Assembly (NCBI GenBank): GCA_963853835.1
Contig: OY970828.1
Location: 17,241,813 to 17,305,812, forward strand
DNA: 64,000 nucleotides
Origin: Calendula officinalis
Lineage: Eukaryota; Streptophyta; Magnoliopsida; Asterales; Asteraceae
Reading direction: 5' to 3'
The position numbers and the translations under genes were made by a program. How positions within the stretch are numbered: the first letter of the stretch is position 1; the number at the start of each line of letters is the position of its first letter. The notes under the pieces were generated by a model that saw only the letters and a program-made list of their open reading frames with translations, searched no databases and had not been told where the DNA came from. Below are positions 31,901-45,400 of the stretch, in pieces.

Positions 31901-33518
31901 ATTATAACTGCTAGCCATGACCAATATCCTATAGATGACCATTTTACACGTAATAGGTGTCCATAACGCATAAACATGCCTCTTGAACTATTATAACCAC
32001 TAAATGTCCATAACTCATATCGATGGCCCTTGAACTATTATAATTACTAGCCATAACCAATAGCCTATAGATATCAATTTTACAAGTAATAGGTGTCTAT
32101 AACCCATAATCATGGCCCTTGAACCTTTATAATCACTAGCCATGACCAATAGCCTATAGATGACCATTTTACAAGTAATAAGTGTCCATAACCCATAACC
32201 ATGGCTCTTGAACCATTATAACCACTAGATGTCCATAACACATACCGATGGTCCTTGAACCATTATAACTACTAGCCATGACCAATAGCCTATAGATATC
32301 CATTTTACAAGTAATAGGTGTCCATAAACCATAATGATGGCCCTTGAACCATTATAACTACTAGCCATGACCAATAGCCTATAGATATCCATTTTACAAG
32401 TAATATGTATCCATAACCCATACCAATGGCCTTTGAACCATGATAACCCCTAGCCATGACCACTAGCTTATAGATGGCCATTTTACAAGTAACAGGTGTC
32501 CATAACCCATAACCATGGCACTTGAACAATGATAACCACTAGATGTACATAACTCATACCGATGGCCCTTAAACCATTATAACTGCTAGCCATGACCAAG
32601 AGCCTATAGATGACCATTTTACAAGTAGTAAGTGTCCATAACGCATAACCATGCCTCTTGAACTATTATAACCACTAAATGTCCATAACTCATATCGATG
32701 GCCCTTGAACTATTATAATTACTAGCCATAACCAATAGCCTATAGATATCCATTTTACAAGTAATAGGTGCCCATAACCCATAACCATGGCACTTGAACA
32801 CTGATAACCACTAGATGTCCATAACTCATACCGATGGCCCTTAAACCATTATAACTGGCTAGCCATGACCAATAGCCTATAGAAGACCATTTTACAAGTA
32901 ATAGGTGTCCATAACGCATAACCATGCCTCTTGAACTATTATAACCACTAAATGTCCATAACTCATATCGATGGCCCTTGAACTATTATAATTACTAGCC
33001 ATAACCAATAGCCTATAGATATACATTTTACAAGTAATGGGTGTCCATAACACATAACCATGGCCCTTGAACCTTTATAACCACTTGCCATGACCAATAG
33101 CCTATAGATGACTATTTTTCAAGTAATAGGTGTCCATAACCCATAACCATGGCTCTTGAACCATTATAACCACTAGATGTCCATAACTCATACCGATGAC
33201 CCTTTAGCCATTATACTTACTAGCTATAACCAATAGCCTATAGATATCCATTTTACAAGTAATGGGTGTCCATAACCCATAACCATGGCACCTGAACACT
33301 GATAACCACTAGATGTACATAACTCATACCGATGGCCCTTAAACCATTATAACTGGCTAGCCATGACCAATAGCCTATAGAAGACCATTTTACAAGTAAT
33401 AGGTGTCCATAACGCATAACCATGCCTCTTGAACTATTATAACCACTAAATGTCCATAACTCATATCGATGGCCCTTGAACTATTCTAATTACTAGCCAT
33501 AACCAATAGCCTATAGAT
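28905..33518. repeat. 2346-bp tandem duplication (domain D)
   Basis: Copies 28905-31172 and 31251-33518 align at an offset of exactly 2346 bp; five independent landmarks share that offset (for example 29284/31630, 29959/32305, 30273/32619, and GATGACCCTTTAGCC at 30849/33195). Differences are single bases. The 137-bp monomer containing ACTGGCTAGCC and AGAAGACC becomes regular from here rightward. Confidence 0.85.
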
Positions 33519-36500
33519 GACCATTTTTCAAGTAATATGTGTCCATAACCCATAACCATGGCTCTTGAACCATTATAACCACTAGATGTCCATAACTCAT
33601 ACCGATGACCCTTTAGCCATTATACTTACTAGCTATAACCAATAGCCTATAGATATCCATTTTACAAGTAATGGGTGTCCATAACCCATAACCATGGCAC
33701 TTGAACACTGATAACCACTAGATGTACATAACTCATACCGATGGCCCTTAAACCATTATAACTGGCTAGCCATGACCAATAGCCTATAGAAGACCATTTT
33801 ACAAGTAATAGGTGTCCATAACGCATAACCATGCCTCTTGAACTATTATAACCACTAAATGTCCATAACTCATATCGATGGCCCTTGAACTATTCTAATT
33901 ACTAGCCATAACCAATAGCCTATAGATATCCATTTTACAAGTAATGGGTGTCCTTAACCCATAACCATGGCCCTGGAACCTTTATATCCACTAGCCATGA
34001 CGAATAGCCTATATATGACCATTTAAAAGTAATAGGTATCCATAACCCATAACCATGGACCTTGAACCTTTATAACCACTTGATGTGAATAACTCTATCG
34101 ATGGTCCTTGAACCATTATAACTACTAGCCATGACTAATAGCCTATAGATATCCATTTTACAAGTAATAGGTGTCCATAACCCATAACCATGGCTCTTGA
34201 ACAATGATAACCATTAGATGTCCAAAACTCATACCGATGGCCCTTAAATCATTATAACTGCTAGCCATGACCAAGAGCCTATAGATGACAATTTTACAAG
34301 TAATAGGTGTCCATAACGCATAACCATGCCTCTTGAACTATTATAACCACTAAATGTCCATAACTCATATCGATGGCCCTTGAACTATTATAATTACTAG
34401 CCATAACCAATAGCCTATAGATATCCATTTTACAAGTAATAGGTGTCCATAACCCATAACCATGGCCCTTGAACCTTTATAACCACTAGCGATGACCAAT
34501 AGCCTATAGATGACCATTTTACAAGTAATAGGTGTCCATAACCCATAACTATGGCCCTTGAACCTTTATTATCACTAGATGTCCATAACACATCTCGATG
34601 GTCCTTGAACCATTATAACTACTAGCCATGACCAATAGCCTATAAATATCCATTTTACAAGTAATGGGTGTCCATAACCCATAACCATGGCACTTGAACA
34701 ATGATAACCACTAGATGTCCATAACTCATACCGATGGCCCTTAAACCATTATAACTGCTAGCCATGACCAATAGCCTATAGATGACCATTTTCCAAGTAA
34801 TAGGTATCCATAACGCATAACCATGCCTCTTGAACTATTATAACCACTAAATGTCCATATCTCATATCGATGGACCTTGAACTATTATAATTACTAGCCA
34901 TAACCAATAGCCTATAGATATCCATTTTACAAGCAATGGGTGTCCATAACCCATAACCATGGCCCTTGAACCTTCATAACCACTAGCCATGACAAATAGC
35001 CTATAGATGACCATTTTACAAGTAATAGGTGTCCATAACCCATAACCATGGCTCTTGAACCATTATAACCACTAGATGTCTATAACTCATACCGATGACC
35101 CTTTAGCCATTATACTTACTAGCTATAACCAATAGCCTATAGATATCCATTTTACAAGTAATGGGTGTCCATAACCCATAACCATGGCACCTGAACACTG
35201 ATAACCACTAGATTTACATAACTCATACCGATGGCCCATAAACCATTATAACTGGCTAGCCATGACCAATAGCCTATAGAAGACCATTTTACAAGTAATA
35301 GGTGTCCATAACGCATAACCATGCCTCTTGAACTATTATAACCACTAAATGTCCATAACTCATATCGATGGCCCTTGAACTATTCTAATTACTAGCCATA
35401 ACCAATAGCCTATAGATATCCATTTTACAAGTAATGGGTGTCCATAACCCATAACCATGGCCCTTGAACCTTTATAACCACTTGCCATGACCAATAGCCT
35501 ATAGATAACCATTTTTCAAGTAATATGTGTCCATAACCCATAACCATGGCTCTTGAACCATTATAACCACTAGATGTCCATAACTCATACCGATGACCCT
35601 TTAGCCATTATACTTACTAGCTATAACCAATAGCCTATAGATATCCATTTTACAAGTAATGGGTGTCCATAACCCATAACCATGGCACTTGAACACTGAT
35701 AACCACTAGATGTACATAACTCATACCGATGGCCCTTAAACCATTATAACTGGCTAGCCATGACCAATAGCCTATAGAAGACCATTTTACAAGTAATAGG
35801 TGTCCATAACGCATAACCATGCCTCTTGAACTATTATAACCACTAAATGTCCATAACTCATATCGATGGCCCTTGAACTATTCTAATTACTAGCCATAAC
35901 CAATAGCCTATAGATATCCATTTTACAAGTAATGAGTGTCCTTAACCCATAACCATGGCCCTGGAACCTTTATGTCCACTAGCCATGACGAATAGCCTAT
36001 ATATGACCATTTTAAAAGTAATAGGTATCCATAACCCATAACCATGGACCTTGAACCTTTATAACCACTTGATGTGAATAACTCTATCGATGGTCCTTGA
36101 ACCATTATAACTACTAGCCATGACTAATAGCCTATAGATATCCATTTTACAAGTAATAGGTGTCCATAACCCATAACCATGGCTCTTGAACAATGATAAC
36201 CATTAGATGTCCATAACTCATACCGATGGCCCTTAAATCATTATAACTGCTAGCCATGACCAAGAGCCTATAGATGACCATTTTACAAGTAATAGGTGTC
36301 CATAACGCATAACCATGCATCTTGAACTATTATAACCACTAAATGTCCATAACTCATATCGATGGCCCTTGAACTATTATAATTACTAGCCATAACCAAT
36401 AGCATATAGATATCCATTTTACAAGTAATAGGTGTCCATAACCCATAACCATGGCCCTTGAACCTTTATAACCAGTAGCCATGACCAATAGCCTATAGAT

Positions 36501-37148
36501 GACCATTTTACAAGTAATAGGTGTCCATAACCCATAACAATGGCCCTTGAACCTTTATTATCACTAGATGTCCATAACACATATCGATGGTCCTTGAACC
36601 ATTATAACTACTAGCCATGACCAATAGCCTATAGATATCCATTTTACAAGTAATGGGTGTCCATAACCCATAACCATGACACTTGAACAATGATAACCAC
36701 TAGATGTCCATAACTCATACCGATGGCCCTTAAACCATTATAACTGCTAGCAAGACCAATAGCCTATAGATGACCATTTTACAAGTAATAGGTATCCATA
36801 ACGCATAACCATGCCTCTTTAACTATTATAACCACTAAATGTCCATATCTCATATCGATGGACCTTGAACTATTATAATTACTAGCCATAACCAATAGCC
36901 TACAGATATCCATTTTACAAGTAATGGGTGTCCATAACCCATAACCATGGCCCTTGAACCTTTATAACCACTAGCCATGACAAATAGCCTATAGATGACC
37001 ATTTTAAAAGTAATAGGTGTCCATAACCCATAACCATGGCTCTTGAACCATTATAACCACTAGATGTCCATAACTCATACCGATGACCATTTAGCCATTA
37101 TACTTACTAGCTATAACCAATAGCCTATAGATATCCATTTTACAAGTA
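33497..37148. repeat. Tandem duplication, offset 1988 bp (domain E)
   Basis: Segments 33497-35160 and 35485-37148 match at an offset of 1988 bp. Shared variants include GTCCTTAACCC (33951 and 35939), CATGGCCCTGGAACC and CTAGCCATGACGAATAG. The interval between the first two GATGACCCTTTAGCC marks is 409 bp in the left copy (33195 to 33604) but 498 bp in the right (35094 to 35592), a difference of exactly one 89-bp short monomer. Confidence 0.8.
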
Positions 37149-40100
37149 ATGGGTGTCCATAACCCATGACCATGGCACTTGAACAATGATAACCACTAGA
37201 TGTCCATAACTCATACTGATGGCCCTTAAACCATTATAACTGCTAGCCATGACCAATAGCCTATAGATGACCATTTTACAAGTAATAGGTGTCCATAACG
37301 CATAAACATGCCTCTTGAACTATTATAACCACTAAATGTCCATAACTCATATCGATGGCCCTTGAACTATTATAATTACTTGCCATAACCAATAGCCTAT
37401 AGATATCCATTTTACAAGTAATAGGTGCCCATAACCCATAACCATGGCACTTGAACACTGATAACCACTAGATGTCCATAACTCATACCGATGGCCCTTA
37501 AACCATTATAACTGGCTAGCCATGACCAATAGCCTATAGAAGACCATTTTACAAGTAATAGGTGTCCATAACGCATAACCATGCCTCTTGAACTATTATA
37601 ACCACTAAATGTCCATAACTCATATCGATGGCCCTTGAACTATTATAATTACTAGCCATAACCAATAGCCTATAGATATTCATTTTACAAGTAATGGGTG
37701 TCCATAACACATAACCATGGCCCTTGAACCTTTATAACCACTTGCCATGACCAATAGCCTATAGATGACCATTTTTCAAGTAATAGGTGTCCATAACCCA
37801 TAACCTTGGCTCTTGAACCATTATAACCACTAGATGTCCATAACTCATACCGATGACCCTTTAGCCATTATACTTACTAGCTATAACCAATAGCCTATAG
37901 ATATCCATTTTACAAGTAATGGGTGTCCATAACCCATAACCATGGCACCTGAACACTGATAACCACTAGATGTACATAACTCATACCGATGGCCCTTAAA
38001 CCATTATAACTGGCTAGCCATGGCCAATAGCCTATAGAAGACCATTTTACAAGTAATTGGTGTCCATAACGCATAACCATGCCTCTTGAACTATTATAAC
38101 CACTAAATGTCCATAACTCATATCGATGGCCCTTGAACTATTATAATTACTAGCCATAACCAATAGCCTATAGATATCCATTTTACAAGTAATAGGTGCC
38201 CATAACCCATAACCATGGCACGTGAACACTGATAACCACTAGATGTCCATAACTCATACCGATGGCCCTTAAACCATTATAACTGGCTAGCCATGACCAA
38301 TAGCCTATAGAAGACCATTTTACAAGTAATAGGTGTCCATAACGCATAACCATGCCTCTTGAACTATTATAACCACTAAATGTCCATAACTCATATCGAT
38401 GGCCCTTGAACTATTATAATTACTAGCCATAACCAATAGCCTATAGATATTCATTTTACAAGTAATGGGTGTCCATAACACATAACCATGGCCCTTGAAC
38501 CTTTATAACCACTTGCCATGACCAATAGCCTATAGATGACCATTTTTCAAGTAATAGGTGTCCATAACCCATAACCTTGGCTCTTGAACCATTATAACCA
38601 CTAGATGTCCATAACTCATACCGATGACCCTTTAGCCATTATACTTACTAGCTATAACCAATAGCCTATAGATATCCATTTTACAAGTAATGGGTGTCCA
38701 TAACCCATAACCATGGCACCTGAACACTGATAACCACTAGATGTACATAACTCATACCGATGGCCCTTAAACCATTATAACTGGCTAGCCATGGCCAATA
38801 GCCTATAGAAGACCATTTTACAAGTAATTGGTGTCCATAACGCATAACCATGCCTCTTGAACTATTATAACCACTAAATGTCCATAACTCATATCGATGG
38901 CCCTTGAACTATTCTAATTACTAGCCAAAACCAATAGCCTATAGATATCCATTTTACAAGTAATGGGTGTCCATAACCCATAACCATGGCCCTTGAACCT
39001 TTATAACCACTTGCCATGACCAATAGCCTATAGATGACCATTTTTCAAGTAATATGTGTCCATAACCCATAACCATGGCTCTTGAACCATTATAACCACT
39101 AGATGTCCATAACTCATACCGATGACCCTTTAGCCATTATACTTACTAGCTATAACCAATAGCCTATAGACATCCATTTTACAAGTAATGGGTGTCCATA
39201 ACCCATAACCATGGCACTTGAACACTGATAACCACTAGATGTACATAACTCATACCGATGGCCCTTAAACCATTATAACTGGCTAGCAATGACCAATAGC
39301 CTATAGAAGACCATTTTACAAGTAATAGGTGTCCATAACGCATAACCATGCCTCTTGAACTATTATAACCACTAAATGTCCATAACTCATATCGATGGCC
39401 CTTGAACTATTCTAATTACTAGCCATAACCAATAGCCTATAGATATCCATTTTACAAGTAATAGGTGCCCATAACCCATAACCATGGCATTTGAACACTG
39501 ATAACCACTAGATGTCCATAACTCATACCGATGGCCCTTAAACCATTATAACTGGCTAGCCATGACCAATAGCCTACAGAAGACCATTTTACAAGTAATA
39601 GGTGTCCATAACGCATAACCATGCCTCTTGAACTATTATAACCACTAAATGTCCATAACTCATATCGATGGCCCTTGAACTATTATAATTACTAGCCATA
39701 ACCAATAGCCTATAGATATACATTTTACAAGTAATGGGTGTCCATAACACATAACCATGGCCCTTGAACCTTTATAACCACTTGCCATGACCAATAGCCT
39801 ATAGATGACCATTTTTCAAGTAATAGGTGTCCATAACCCATAACCATGGCTCTTGAACCATTATAACCACTAGATGTCCATAACTCATACCGATGACCCT
39901 TTAGCCATTATACTTACTAGCTATAACCAATTGCCTATAGATATCCATTTTACAAGTAATGGGTGTCCATAACCCATAACCATGGCACCTGAACACTGAT
40001 AACCACTAGATGTACATAACTCATACCGATGGCCCTTAAACCATTATAACTGGCTAGCCATGACCAATAGCCTATAGAAGACCGTTTTACAAGTAATAGG

Positions 40101-42350
40101 TGTCCATAACGCATAACCATGCCTCTTGAACTATTATAACCACTAAATGTCCATAACTCATATCGATGGCCCTTGAACTATTCTAATTACTAGCCAAAAC
40201 CAATAGCCTATAGATATCCATTTTACAAGTAATGGGTGTCCATAACCCATAACCATGGCCCTTGAACCTTTATAACCACTTGCCATAACCAATAGCCTAT
40301 AGATATCCATTTTACAAGTAATGGGTGTCCATAACCCATAACCATGGCCCTTGAACCTTTATAACCACTTGCCATGACCAATAGCCTATAGATGACCATT
40401 TTTCAAGTAATATGTGTCCATAACCCATAACCATGGCTCTTGAACCATTATAACGACTAGATGTCCATAACTCATACCGATGACCCTTTAGCCATTATAC
40501 TTACTAGCTATAACCAATAGCCTATAGATATCCATTTTACAAGTAATGGGTGTCCATAACCCATAACCATGGCACTTGAACACTGATAACCACTAGATGT
40601 ACATAACTCATACCGATGGCCCTTAAACCATTATAACTGGCTAGCCATGACCAATAGCCTATAGAAGACCATTTTACAAGTAATAGGTGTCCATAACGCA
40701 TAACCATGCCTCTTGAACTATTATAACCACTAAATGTCCATAACTCATATCGATTGCCCTTGAACTACTCTAATTACTAGCCATAACCAATAGCCTATAG
40801 ATATCCATTTTACAAGTAATAGGTGCCCATAACCCATAACCATGGCATTTGAACACTGATAACCACTAGATGTCCATAACTCATACCGATGGCCCTTAAA
40901 CCATTATAACTGGCTAGCCATGACCAATAGCCTACAGAAGACCATTTTACAAGTAATAGGTGTCCATAACGCATAACCATGCCTCTTGAACTATTATAAC
41001 CACTAAATGTCCATAACTCATATCGATGGCCCTTGAACTATTATAATTACTAGCCATAACCAATAGCCTATAGATATACATTTTACAAGTAATGGGTGTC
41101 CATAACACATAACCATGGCCCTTGAACCTTTATAACCACTTGCCATGACCAATAGCCTATAGATGACCATTTTTCAAGTAATAGGTGTCCATAACCCATA
41201 ACCATGGCTCTTGAACCATTATAACCACTAGATGTCCATAACTCATACCGATGACCCTTTAGCCATTATACTTACTAGCTATAACCAATAGCCTATAGAT
41301 ATCCATTTTACAAGTAATGGGTGTCCATAACCCATAACCATGGCACCTGAACACTGATAACCACTAGATGTACATAACTCATACCGATGGCCCTTAAACC
41401 ATTATAACTGGCTAGCCATGACCAATAGCCTATAGAAGACCGTTTTACAAGTAATAGGTGTCCATAACGCATAACCATGCCTCTTGAACTATTATAACCA
41501 CTAAATGTCCATAACTCATATCGATGGCCCTTGAACTATTCTAATTACTAGCCAAAACCAATAGCCTATAGATATCCATTTTACAAGTAATGGGTGTCCA
41601 TAACCCATAACCATGGCCCTTGAACCTTTATAACCACTTGCCATGACCAATAGCCTATAGATGACCATTTTACAAGTAATTGGTATCCATAACGCATAAC
41701 CATGCCTCTTGAACTATTATAACCACTAAATGTCCATATCTCATATCGATGGACCTTGAACTATTATAATTACTAGCCATAACCAATAGCCTATAGATAT
41801 CCATTTTACAAGTAATGGGTGTCCATAACCCATAACCATGGCCCTTGAACCTTTATAACCACTAGCAATGACAAATAGCCTATAGATGACCATATTACAA
41901 GTAATAGGTGTCCATAACATAACCATGGCTCTTGAACCATTATAACCACTAGATGTCCATAACTCATACCGATGACCCTTTAGCCTTTACACTTACTAGC
42001 TATAACCAATAGCCTATAGATAACCAGTTTACAAGTAATGGGTGTCCATAACCCATGACCATGGCACTTGAACAATGATAACCACTAGATGTCCATAACT
42101 CATACTGATGGCCCTTAAACCATTATAACTGCTAGCCATGACCAATAGCCTATAGATGACCATTTTACAAGTAATAGGTGTCCATAACGCATAAACATGC
42201 CTCTTGAACTATTATAACCACTAAATGTCCATAACTCATATCGATGGCCCTTGAACTATTATAATTACTAGCCATAACCAATAGCCTATAGATATCCATT
42301 TTACAAGTAATAGGTGCCCATAACCCATAACCATATAACCCATAACCATA
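37149..42350. repeat. 1269-bp higher-order repeat (domain F, left of LINEs)
   Basis: The marker GATGACCCTTTAGCC falls at 37852, 38623, 39121, 39892, 40479, 41250 and 41971. Intervals are 771, 498, 771, 587, 771 and 721 bp. The unit is 771+498 = 1269 bp; one repeat is 89 bp longer (587 for 498) through an extra short monomer near 40284-40372. 498 equals 136+136+137+89, and 771 equals that plus 136+137. The last 350 bp before LINE-A resemble the 37.1-37.45 kb segment. Confidence 0.85.
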
Positions 42351-42497
42351 TGTTGACCGTTTGACTTTTTCTCTCGTTTCACACAGTTAAAGGTGCGATT
42401 TAGTGTGTGTTACCGGCGGTTTTGTGATTCCGGCGAATCTGCCCGTTGGAATTTAGTGTTATTTGGTAGGGAAGCTCGATTTTGAAGGCTTAAGGCA
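42351..42497 (+). promoter_or_regulatory. LINE-A 5' UTR, presumed internal promoter
   Basis: 147 nt from the element's first base to the ORF1 ATG, by eye identical to the 147 nt of LINE-B. LINEs carry their promoter inside the transcribed 5' end, so this is the expected place. The first 16 bases contain two W-box motifs, TTGACC (42353-42358) and TTGACT (42361-42366), the known core for WRKY factors in plants. Promoter activity is inferred, not seen. Confidence 0.55.
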
Positions 42498-45400
42498 ATG
42501 ACCGAGCGTGATCATCCACCGGATAGGCCGGTGGTGATGAATCGAGAATCCAGCTCACTGACAGGTTTGCTGTCAGAAATGGCCCCTACTGATTTGAAGG
42601 TTTCTGGCCGATTAGAGGTTGAAGGAGGGCATGGATCGGGTTGGAAAGAAGGAAGGAGTGTTGGTATGAAGGGGTCGGTGGTGCAGGGCTCGCAACCTGT
42701 GAAATCGACAGTCACTGGTGTTCGACGAAATGTTCTTCGTATGCCAAGCTTGAATGAAGGTTCGGAAATGGTGCAAGCTGGTCGAAAAGGCATGGGAAGT
42801 GATAATCCTGTGCCAATTGCTGCTTCCAAAGCAAATTGTAGTGATAGATCTATTGGATTGGATTCTGGTGTTCCCATTGTCACTCACATTTTGAAGAGAT
42901 TTGAGGGGCCTCAAGTGGGAGTGAACTGTGCAGTTGTGGGTCTGCAGAATGGTGTGCCTGTTGTTGAAGTGGAGAATAAGCTTCAACCTAGTTATAATAT
43001 GAATGCAGAAATGGGGAAAATTGTTTCTTCAGTTCGTCATGTTCTTAGTAAAGTTGGGGAGGATATGAACATAGTCTATGATGATCCGGAAACTGTTAGA
43101 AGAATTCATATTATTAAGAAAGCAATCAAGAAGAAGCTGTTTGATAAGATGGTTAGCTTGGGTTTAATTGAAGAGAGTGAAGCTTCTCAAATTGTTACTT
43201 GTTTATCATCCAAGAGTAGAAGTTTTAAGAAGATTGTTTCCTCTTATAATCCAGTGGCTAGTAAAGAGAGTGAAGCTGGAGCTGTTACACCTTCACAGAG
43301 TTCCATAAATGTCTCTACTCCTAATTGTCATCATATCTCCCCTGCACAAATTCGAAAACAGGTTAGGGCTCAGGTCCTTGAATCTGTTGAGCAAGCTAGT
43401 ATTGTGGGGATGGATATCTCTGTTGATAAGAAGAGAAAGATGGTGGAGCAGAAGTTCAAGAGTTCTAAGACTGCTGTTTTAGAAGAAGAGAACTCTGATG
43501 ATTCAGAATCAGAAGATGTTTATATGGAGGAGAAAGATCAGTTAGGTAGTGCAGTTTGTAACCCTACTCATGCTAATGCTGGAAGTGATGTGGAGGGGTT
43601 GAACCATCAATTTTCAGCTTCTAGCCATGATGTAATAGGTTGCACAGTCATGACAACCTGTAATGCTGATGTAAGTCCAGTTGCTTACCAGATTGAGACA
43701 AATACAGATCATTACCCTATAACAGGTGATCCTGGGTTAAGTTTGGAGAAGGGTGATAACTTATTAAAATCCCCAGGAAATAATACTGTTGTAATAGGTA
43801 ATGCAGTTATTGATGCTCTTAACTCTGGTTATAGTAGTTCTGGCAATGATAGTGAGGACCACACTGATATTGAAATGGAGGACAGAACAGGGGATGTTGT
43901 TGTCAATAATGTGGTTAATGCTACTGTTGGAAAAAGTGTTAATGATAGGGTGGCTGTTCCCAAGCCTGTTAATGTGTGGGATAAAAATAAAAAGAATGGT
44001 CTTTCTTTTGTTGATATGTTTAAAAAAAATAGTGAAAGGGCTGAATTAAAAATGGAGTATAGCCCCCCTGTTAAATTGGAGAATGGAGGGACTAGAGTGC
44101 TTATGATTAGTGAGGATCTTAAGTATAGTAAGATTACTTTCTCGTTGATGTTATATGGTTATTTTCTTGGAACATCTATGGATTTTGTGAATGTTAGTTA
44201 TAGCCTTAAGAGGATGTGGAGGGCTTATGATTTATTGGAAATTACAAAAAATGGGGCAGGTTTTTTCTTCTTCAAATTTAAAAGTGAGGAAGGTATGAAG
44301 TCTATTTTGGAAAATGGCACTTGGCTTATTGATAATGTTCCTTTAGTAGTTAGCAAGTGGGAGTCTGGTGTGTGCTTGCAAAGGATTGAACCCTCTAAGA
44401 TTTCTGTTTGGGTATGTATTCATGATATTCCTTTGGAGATGTGGTATGGCCCTGGTCTTGGTAGATTAGCTAGTGGTGTTGGAAAGCCTTTAATGATGGA
44501 TAAAATGACACAGGATAGATGTTTAAACAGATCTGGTAGGATGGGGTATGCTAGAATCTTGGTTGAAGTTGATGCTGTTAATGAACTTCCAGATGAATTG
44601 GAATTAATGTACCCTGAGGATAGTCCTAACCCAGGCAAAATTGTTAAATTGAAAGTTAGTTATCAATGGAAACCTCCTTTATGTACTTTCTGAAAGGTGT
44701 TTGGGCACTCTTATGTTTTGTGCAAAAACAGGCCAAAAACAGAAGAGGAATTAGCTGCTTTAGCTAATAAAAAAGTTACTATTAACCGAAATGGTAAGTC
44801 TGGTGGTGATGAGGATGGTTTTCAGGTAGTTGGAAGGAGAAGCAAAACTGTTAGGAATCATGTGGATTCTAATAACAATAATTATAACCCTGGTAGGAAG
44901 AGTGTTTTTTCAAGACTTAATTCAGGAAATCAAAGGAATTATGGAAGGAATGATAACAATCAAAGTTCTATGATGCAGTCTAGGCAGTCTCATCTGAAAG
45001 TTCAGGGTATTCAGAGAAAGGACCCTATTATTGTGCAGAATCAAGTTCCAAAAAATGTTAATAGTAAGAGGTATGTAGCTAAGGATAAGACTGCTAACTC
45101 TAATATTTCTGCCCCAATAGATGGATCTGTTTTAAAAGATGTCTCTGTGCAGAAAAATGATAATAAGGATAAGGGTAAAAATAAAGTGAGTAGTGGAAAT
45201 ATAAATGGCCATGTTAAAGATATGCCTGTGTCGAATAGTTTTGCTGTGCTGGAAGGGGATGATGAGGAATTTGATGATGGTTGGGATAAAAAATTTCATA
45301 TCTATGAGGAACAGAAAAAAGAAGTCCTTTATTACTTAGAAAATAATATTATTCCTTTAGTTGATGTTTTTAATTCTTGGTCTTCTGGCCAATATGAGTT

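Larger units (their letters stand above)
1..42350. repeat. Satellite DNA array, left block
   Basis: Uninterrupted tandem satellite with no genes. The basic monomer is 136 bp and has three parts: X (42 bp, e.g. 23884-23925), Y (47 bp, 23926-23972) and Z (47 bp, 23973-24019). An 89-bp monomer made of X+Y alone alternates with it, and a 137-bp variant carries one extra G before the last CTAG (as at 30511). Neighbouring monomers differ by scattered substitutions, while copies one higher-order unit apart are almost identical, so the array is organised in higher-order repeats. Recurrent minus-strand open frames of 60-74 codons are a by-product of the monomer length and are not genes. The block is AT-rich and has no RNA gene, CRISPR or promoter that I can see. 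Confidence 0.97.

Noticed and set aside
1052..32801. Recurrent minus-strand ORFs of 60-74 codons with the same translation (starting MFKCHGYG)
   Set aside because: They recur at the higher-order-repeat interval, are direct translations of the satellite, end wherever a monomer variant gives a stop, and show no protein-like conservation beyond the DNA repeat.
1..42350. Telomere-like wording (CCCATAA near CCCTAAA) in the monomer
   Set aside because: The motif is one part of a 47-bp module and never appears as a short tandem of the telomere repeat.
1..42350. CRISPR array, or centromere box similar to the mammalian CENP-B site
   Set aside because: The repeats are direct, contiguous and eukaryotic with no unique spacers; no CENP-B-like motif was seen.
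42512..42986. Antisense ORFs of ~124 codons opposite LINE ORF1, also at 52635-53109
   Set aside because: Shadows of the conserved coding strand in the shared 5' module; no start context or independent conservation.
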